Assembly: GCA_018336015.1 (NCBI GenBank) | Contig: JAGXQZ010000105.1 | Location: forward strand, 62,001-126,000 | Origin: Algoriphagus sp. | Lineage (GTDB): Bacteria; Bacteroidota; Bacteroidia; Cytophagales; Cyclobacteriaceae | Direction of reading: 5' to 3' | DNA: 64,000 nucleotides | Notes under the pieces: model-generated | The model's input: the letters and a program-made list of their open reading frames with translations, nothing else | Told to the model about the DNA's origin: nothing | Database searches by the model: none | Position numbers and translations under genes: made by a program | Shown: positions 58,613 through 64,000 of the stretch, piece by piece | Layout of the letters: every line of letters begins with the position of its first letter | How positions within the stretch are numbered: the stretch's first letter is position 1

Positions 58613-61555
58613 TTAATCCACCATCGCCTCATAGATCAAATCATGGATTTGTGTTCTGATTCCGGCATCCAATAGCTTGTTGTTTCCACCGTCCGGATGT
58701 ACTCGATTGGAGAGGAAGACATAGATCAGGTCATTTTCAGGATCAGCCCAGACACAGGTGCCCGTGAATCCGGTGTGTCCAAAAGTGCTCTTTGGAGCCA
58801 ATTTTCCGGCTGATCCGCCTTTCCCTCTTTCAGGTTCGGGTTTATCCCAACCCCAACCCCGTCTACTCATGTGTGATTGACGCTTGGTAAATGCTTCAAT
58901 GGTTTCGGGTTTGATTAAGGAGACTTCTCCATAAGATCCTTTATTCAGCATCAATTGCATCATTACCGCAAGATCATTGGCAGTACCAAATAGCCCTGCG
59001 TGACCGGCTACTCCACCGTACATCGCTGCACCCGGGTCGTGGACATATCCTTGAATTTGTCTTTTTCTAAAGGAAAAATCATTTTCAGTAGGGGCGATTC
59101 TTTCGATAGGCATTTTCTGAGCAGGATTGAAGGTAAGTGTTTTCAACCCCAGAGGTGCGTAGAAAATCTGATCGACAAACTCATCCAAGGGCTGATTGAC
59201 GATTCGCTCTATCACTGATTGCATAAAATACATGGTCAGATCGGAGTAGACATACTTATTTGGTTTGGGAAGGAGATCCGACTTTACAGTCCAGTGCCAG
59301 ATGCTGTCTCGGAGTCCATCCATGGCATACATGTCATTCGAGACAGGTCTGCTAAAACCTGGGCTGGGGCTCGCTTGGTAGTAAGTTGGCTTCCATTGTC
59401 CACCCTGCACGGTATGGACAAAATGAGGAATAAAGGCCTTTAATCCAGCCTCATGCGCCAACACATCTTTGAGTACAAGTGGAGCTTTGTTGGTTCCTTT
59501 CAACTCCGGTAGGTAGTCTCCCAATGTTTTGTTCATGTCCAGTTCGCCGCGGCTGTGAAGAAACATGACTGCCTGGGTTGTTGCAAGGACTTTGGTAATG
59601 GATGCGAGGTCATATACCGTTTCTGAGGACACCGGAGCTGATTGCTGGTAATCTAGATGCCCATAGGATCGTTCAAAAACTACTTTCCCATTTTTTACTA
59701 TCAGCACATTGGCTCCAGGAGCAGCTTTCATTTCAATCATTTGCTGAGCGACTTCATCGATTTTATCCAGCTTTTTACTGTCGAGACCCACGCTTTCGGG
59801 CTCTCCGTAGGATAACCTGCGAATGTCAGCCAAATAGCCTCCTACCCCATGAGAAAATTGACCGCTTACAGTTACTGGAAGGATTCCTTTTCCAGGCCTT
59901 CCTCCAAATAGAATCTGTGGCACCAGCTGCTGGGTGATGGTATTGTTTTCATAGGCGAGTACTACATGTCCCATACCTTCGAGTGCACTTGCGGCGTAAG
60001 CATTTCCAAAGAGAACCGTGACCACCTGCTGACGCCTTTCCAGGTTTCTAATCAAATCAATATCACCAGGAGCGACTCCAAATGCCCGTTGCGGACTGTT
60101 TGTGATTCCCATCATCCCTACTACCACTACATCATAATCCTCCAACTGTTTCATCAGATTGTAGTGCGTGGTCTCATTAGATGCTTTTGGAATGGTAAAA
60201 TGATCTACAGCTGTATATTTATTGAGGTATTGGCTGAAAACTTTACCGTCATCTCCAATGGTCAAGCTAGCTATCTTTTTCAAATCCAGCTGCTTGAATG
60301 GTAAAAGATCATCTTTGTTAGAAGCTACTGTAATTGCCTCAGCATACAGTTTTTCGACCACTTCTTTGGTCTTTTCGGTAGTGATCCGGTCGGCTATTTT
60401 GTAAGTATCCAAAGGCTTGTATTCATTCAATCCTGCCCAATATTTGGCCTTTAGGATTTTTTTGACCCTTCGGTTAATTTCATTTTCACTGATCATTCCC
60501 CGGGCTACGGCATCTTTGATGAGGGCTTTGGCTTTGGTCACATCCTGCGAATAGAGGAGCACATCATTTCCTGCCAATAAGGCTTTAAGATCCACCTCAC
60601 CAGGCCTGCTAAAGTTTGCCACTCCTTTCATGTTTAGTGCATCTGTAAAAATCAGCCCTTGGAAATTCATTCGGTTTTGAAGCAAATCGGTCACCACGGG
60701 CTTGGAAAGGCTGGTTGGAATATTGGCGCCATTATCCAGACTTGGGACATTGAGATGGGCGACCATGACGGACATGAGATTTTCCCTGAAGAGTGTTTGG
60801 TAAGGATACAAGTCAATGTCCCATATTCTTTTTTCGGCATGTTTGATTACAGGCAAAGCATAATGACTGTCCGTCTCCGTATCTCCGTGTCCCGGAAAAT
60901 GCTTGGCGTTGGCAATGATGCCGTTTTCCTGAAGCCCTTTCATGTAAGCTACAGCTCTTTGTGTGACACGGTCTTTGTTTTCTCCGAAGGCTCGATACCC
61001 TATTACTGGGTTTAACGGATTGGAATTGACGTCCACCACGGGTGCAAAATTCACATGCATACCCAGTTCTTTGAACTGCCTGGCAATCTCAGATCCCATT
61101 TCATAAATCAAGTCAGTGTTCTGAACTGCTCCAAGAGTCATGGCTTTGGGAAAGTTCAACACAGAATCCAACCTCATCCCTATGCCCCATTCGGCATCCA
61201 TGGCAATCATGAGGGGAGTTTTGGCTTGGGCCTGATAATAATTGGTCAGTCGGGCCTGGCGGTTGGGACCACCCTGGAAAAAAATCAGTCCCCCGAGATT
61301 TTCCTCCTTGACCAATTTGCTGATTTCATCTACATGCTTCTGGTCCTTGTTGGAGTAGGCAGCTACCATGAAAAGTTGTCCAAGCCTTTCTTCAAAAGTC
61401 ATTGCATTGAAAACACTGTCTACCCAATGAAGTTGGAGTTGGTCATCAGCGCTTTCTAAAGGATCCACATTGGCCACGAAAGGGTCAGATTTTCCGGAGG
61501 AAAATAGTCCGATCAAGGCAGTCAATGATAGAAGGATCCAATGCTTTTTCTTCAT
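58613..61555 (-). CDS. Glycoside hydrolase family 3 fused to a beta-lactamase-like serine hydrolase
   Basis: A 980-residue exported protein. After the signal comes a NagZ-type GH3 domain (about 35-370: LIFFQGGPNRQARLTN, AKHFPGHGDTETDSHYALP with the His/Asp dyad, FTDALNMKGVA with the nucleophile Asp). A GH3 C-terminal-like domain spans about 400-560. A class C beta-lactamase/PBP-like domain spans about 600-970 (SITK SxxK near 652, YSD, HTG). It probably acts on peptidoglycan in the periplasm, removing GlcNAc and perhaps cutting peptide or amide links. The combination is known in Bacteroidota; coupling of the two activities is inference. Confidence 0.92.
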   Translation of the reverse strand: MKKKHWILLSLTALIGLFSSGKSDPFVANVDPLESADDQLQLHWVDSVFNAMTFEERLGQLFMVAAYSNKDQKHVDEISKLVKEENLGGLIFFQGGPNRQARLTNYYQAQAKTPLMIAMDAEWGIGMRLDSVLNFPKAMTLGAVQNTDLIYEMGSEIARQFKELGMHVNFAPVVDVNSNPLNPVIGYRAFGENKDRVTQRAVAYMKGLQENGIIANAKHFPGHGDTETDSHYALPVIKHAEKRIWDIDLYPYQTLFRENLMSVMVAHLNVPSLDNGANIPTSLSKPVVTDLLQNRMNFQGLIFTDALNMKGVANFSRPGEVDLKALLAGNDVLLYSQDVTKAKALIKDAVARGMISENEINRRVKKILKAKYWAGLNEYKPLDTYKIADRITTEKTKEVVEKLYAEAITVASNKDDLLPFKQLDLKKIASLTIGDDGKVFSQYLNKYTAVDHFTIPKASNETTHYNLMKQLEDYDVVVVGMMGITNSPQRAFGVAPGDIDLIRNLERRQQVVTVLFGNAYAASALEGMGHVVLAYENNTITQQLVPQILFGGRPGKGILPVTVSGQFSHGVGGYLADIRRLSYGEPESVGLDSKKLDKIDEVAQQMIEMKAAPGANVLIVKNGKVVFERSYGHLDYQQSAPVSSETVYDLASITKVLATTQAVMFLHSRGELDMNKTLGDYLPELKGTNKAPLVLKDVLAHEAGLKAFIPHFVHTVQGGQWKPTYYQASPSPGFSRPVSNDMYAMDGLRDSIWHWTVKSDLLPKPNKYVYSDLTMYFMQSVIERIVNQPLDEFVDQIFYAPLGLKTLTFNPAQKMPIERIAPTENDFSFRKRQIQGYVHDPGAAMYGGVAGHAGLFGTANDLAVMMQLMLNKGSYGEVSLIKPETIEAFTKRQSHMSRRGWGWDKPEPERGKGGSAGKLAPKSTFGHTGFTGTCVWADPENDLIYVFLSNRVHPDGGNNKLLDAGIRTQIHDLIYEAMVD

Positions 61556-61790
61556 GCAGGAGTTTGATTTTATTTCCTTGACTTTTAAAGTAAATTTGTC
61601 CTTAAGGTGAATCTAAAAGAGGGTAGGCGTTGCAAAAAACGAAACCTACACAATTCAAGATACTAAAGATCCCCCAACAAATGCCCAACTTTAGGGTTTA
61701 ATTGCTCATAAAGTTGATAGTCGGACGATCTGTGGCTTTCTGATTGTAATACAGACAAAACGCCCAATCTCACTAAAAATTGAACGGATT

Positions 61791-62195
61791 ATGAAACTTC
61801 CTTCCATATTCAAAACTCCAAATTACCAAAGGTTTGACATCAAGCCGAGGTATTATGATCCGATCAAGGAGGAGATTGAAGAAAGGACAGCAAGGATCAA
61901 AAAGGAATTGGAACAGGAAAAGGGACTTCAGGAGGAAGAGGATTTGGGAAATTACCGAGGGGCCTCCATCAGAGGATCCTTTGCCTCTTACCGAGGAGGA
62001 AAGTCAAATCAAACTACTTCTGTATTTAGCTCAATTTCTTTGGTCAGGACCTTCTTTTTTTTCGGGTTGATCATCGCTGCATTTGGCTATCTGTATATCG
62101 GACCTGAGATTTTCACCTATTTATCCGTATTGGTGTTGCTTATTGTGGTGGTTTATTTCTTTTTCAAATACATCAAGAAAGGAAAAAATGAGTGA
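61791..62195 (+). CDS. Small conserved membrane protein upstream of mutL
   Basis: A 134-residue protein. A basic/acidic coiled-coil-like region (PIKEEIEERTARIKKELEQE, about 25-44), a Gly/Arg-rich linker (NYRGASIRGSFASYRGGK) and two transmembrane helices near the C-terminus (FFFFGLIIAAFGYLYIG, FTYLSVLVLLIVVVYFFF). Function is unknown. It overlaps mutL by eight bases, so they are translated together. Confidence 0.75.
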   Translation: MKLPSIFKTPNYQRFDIKPRYYDPIKEEIEERTARIKKELEQEKGLQEEEDLGNYRGASIRGSFASYRGGKSNQTTSVFSSISLVRTFFFFGLIIAAFGYLYIGPEIFTYLSVLVLLIVVVYFFFKYIKKGKNE

Positions 62196-64000
62196 TATCA
62201 TCCAGCTTCTTCCTGATGCAATTGCCAATCAGATTGCAGCAGGAGAAGTGGTACAACGACCAGCCTCCGCACTCAAAGAACTCCTCGAAAATGCCATCGA
62301 TGCGGGTGCTACGCAGATTCAAGTACTTGTCAAAGATGCCGGCAAACAGCTTATCCAGGTCATCGACAATGGCAAAGGGATGTCTCCCACCGATGCGCGA
62401 ATGAGTTTTGAGCGGCACGCTACTTCCAAAATCAGATCTTCCCAAGACCTATTTGCCATTCGTACGTTTGGTTTTAGAGGAGAAGCGCTTGCTTCTATCG
62501 CGGCAGTAGCTCAGGTGGAGCTAAAAACCCGTCAGGCTGACAGTGAGTTGGGTACGCTCATCCAAATCGAAGGATCGGAAGTGAAAAAGCAGGAACCTGC
62601 TGCTCTTCCCGTGGGTACCTCGGTATCCATGAAAAATCTGTTTTTTAACGTGCCTGCACGCAGGAATTTCCTAAAATCCAATCCTGTAGAGATGCGCCAT
62701 ATCGTGGACGAATTCCAACGGGTGGCACTTTCTTACCCCGAGGTTGGATTCACCTTGTTCCAACAGGATCTTGAGACGTACAACCTGACTTCAGGCAAGT
62801 TGAGTAACCGCATCGTGGGGATTTTTGGCAAATCCTACCAAGGACAGCTCATCCCCTGTGACGAACCCACCCCTCATGTCAATGTCAAGGGGTATATCGG
62901 TAAGCCTGAGCATGCTAAAAAAACCAGAGGAGAGCAGTTTTTCTTTGTCAATAACCGCTACATCAAAAGCAGCTACTTGCATCATGCGGTGAGTTCAGCT
63001 TTTGAAGGATTGATTCAGCCCGATCAACACCCATTTTATGTGCTTTTCTTGGAAATTGATCCTGCCCATATAGATATCAATGTGCATCCCACCAAAACGG
63101 AGATCAAATTTGACGACGAGCGGACGGTCTATGCGGTCATCCGATCTGCGGTGAAGCAATCTCTTGGAGCGCACCATGTAATGCCTGCCTTGGATTTCAG
63201 CATAGATGTTAATTTTCAGGAAAACTGGACCAAAAATCCCGATACTGCTGTTCAAGTGGATCGCGAATACAGCTACAAGACATTCAATACACCTGAATTT
63301 AAGAAGTCTTCTGTATCCGGCTGGCAGCGACTTTTTGAAGGTAATGTTGATTTTCCAAAAGACCCGACCCCTAGGATACTTACGGAGGAAGATCAGGAAA
63401 TCCTGACTTTTCCAAGCCGAGTGAGTACGGATGAAAGCAGGTTTTCGATACAGCCGCTGGAAGTAGAGGCGACGGGCACAACCTTTCAGGTGGAGCTAAG
63501 CTATATCGTTGCCCAGATGTCTACAGGCCTTCTCATTGTCGATCAGCAGATGGCACATGAGCGCATTCTCTATGAGCGCTATGTCAAGCAGCTTCAATTG
63601 GCACAGGGAGCATCTCAGCAATGTCTCTTTCCATCTACTTTGGCCCTTAATCCTTCCGATTTTGCCTTGGTGATGGATATGCTGCCCGAGTTGCACAGCT
63701 TAGGGTTTGTGGTGGAGGAGTTCGGCAAAGACACCGTTTTGATACAGGGAGTGCCTGCTGATGTGCAAGTGAAAAATGAGAAAGAATTGTTTGAAGGATT
63801 GATAGAGCAGTTTAAGAATTTCAAAAATGAATTGTCTCTTGACAAAAGAGAAAATCTTGCGCGCTCACTTTCCCGTAAATCTTCTCTGAAGAAAGGTCAA
63901 AAACTCAATTCTCAGGAAATGGAAACCTTGGTCGGACAGCTTTTTGCCTGCCATAATCCCAACTATTCGCCCGCGGGGAACAAAACATTCGTAAAATTGG
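62188..64000 (+). CDS. mutL: DNA mismatch repair protein MutL, partial (3' end outside window)
   Basis: The first 604 residues are visible. The GHKL ATPase part has IANQIAAGEVVQRPASALKE, VIDNGKGMS and RTFGFRGEALASIAAV. The S5-like domain has FFFVNNRYIKSS and INVHPTKTEIKF. The C-terminal dimerisation/endonuclease domain begins near 430: DQQMAHERILYE at about 452 corresponds to DQHA(x)2E(x)4E, with Gln-Met instead of His-Ala. LFACHNPNYSPAG follows near 590. MutL coordinates mismatch repair; metal-dependent nicking is likely if the later motifs are present. ATG 62188 is the first start and overlaps the upstream gene. Confidence 0.96.
   Translation, partial: MSDIIQLLPDAIANQIAAGEVVQRPASALKELLENAIDAGATQIQVLVKDAGKQLIQVIDNGKGMSPTDARMSFERHATSKIRSSQDLFAIRTFGFRGEALASIAAVAQVELKTRQADSELGTLIQIEGSEVKKQEPAALPVGTSVSMKNLFFNVPARRNFLKSNPVEMRHIVDEFQRVALSYPEVGFTLFQQDLETYNLTSGKLSNRIVGIFGKSYQGQLIPCDEPTPHVNVKGYIGKPEHAKKTRGEQFFFVNNRYIKSSYLHHAVSSAFEGLIQPDQHPFYVLFLEIDPAHIDINVHPTKTEIKFDDERTVYAVIRSAVKQSLGAHHVMPALDFSIDVNFQENWTKNPDTAVQVDREYSYKTFNTPEFKKSSVSGWQRLFEGNVDFPKDPTPRILTEEDQEILTFPSRVSTDESRFSIQPLEVEATGTTFQVELSYIVAQMSTGLLIVDQQMAHERILYERYVKQLQLAQGASQQCLFPSTLALNPSDFALVMDMLPELHSLGFVVEEFGKDTVLIQGVPADVQVKNEKELFEGLIEQFKNFKNELSLDKRENLARSLSRKSSLKKGQKLNSQEMETLVGQLFACHNPNYSPAGNKTFVKL

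Overview
The window looks like a chromosome segment of a marine or freshwater Bacteroidota, most likely Cytophagales / Cyclobacteriaceae (Algoriphagus-like). The evidence is gene content: a TonB receptor with a DUF4249 lipoprotein, an ECF sigma / anti-sigma / DUF4252 operon, BshA (bacillithiol), lineage-type PurM, UPF0158, a GH3 + beta-lactamase fusion and DUF4221. Bacteroidota -7 boxes (TAnnTTTG) also occur, with one complete TTTG-N19-TAnnTTTG promoter before tRNA-Phe. The species is an inference. I see no rRNA, CRISPR array or transposase.

Layout. 1-5.1 kb: partial SGNH esterase, UbiA-like membrane protein, DUF983, neutral ceramidase-like protein, purM. 5.5-10.7 kb: vapBC-type toxin-antitoxin pair, M24 peptidase-like lipoprotein, bshA, fatty acid hydroxylase, SDR protein. 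11.1-17.6 kb: htpG, then two cassettes (small secreted Cys peptide + DUF4221 propeller lipoprotein), then an Rrf2 regulator. Between the cassettes lie a 5' scrap of rrf2 and a 60-codon 3' scrap of htpG, so the htpG-rrf2 interval has been duplicated or imported. 17.8-24.9 kb: assimilatory sulfate reduction (cysH, cysD, cysN, sulfite reductase fused to a HEPN domain, two siroheme genes). Two CCCTAT/ATAGGG dyads are candidate Rrf2 operators. 25.0-26.6 kb: a DUF4143 ATPase bracketed by two direct copies of a palindromic sequence.

26.6-34.6 kb: DUF885-like lipoprotein, metK, M1 peptidase, UPF0158, esterase, cdd, saccharopine dehydrogenase-like gene. 34.8-39.7 kb: outer membrane operon (kelch/IPT lipoprotein, TonB receptor, DUF4249). 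39.8-45.9 kb: trmN6, UPF0316, MFS transporter, hemH, antiporter + universal stress protein. 46.1-50.7 kb: an M14 pair (one apparently catalytically dead), exported flavodoxin-like protein, secreted beta protein. 51.2-53.2 kb: sigma / anti-sigma / two DUF4252. 53.5-64 kb: tRNA-Phe, HdrC/HdrB-like Fe-S pair, conserved small protein, OmpA-family lipoprotein, GH3-beta-lactamase fusion, and a small membrane gene overlapping mutL (cut by the window end).

Intergenic DNA is rich in degenerate short-word repeats, hairpin repeats and strong intrinsic terminators. The most interesting loci are the duplicated peptide/propeller locus with hairpins between peptide and lipoprotein genes, the palindrome-bracketed ATPase, and the regulatory region of the sulfur cluster. 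All identifications come from reading the sequence; no database search was run.
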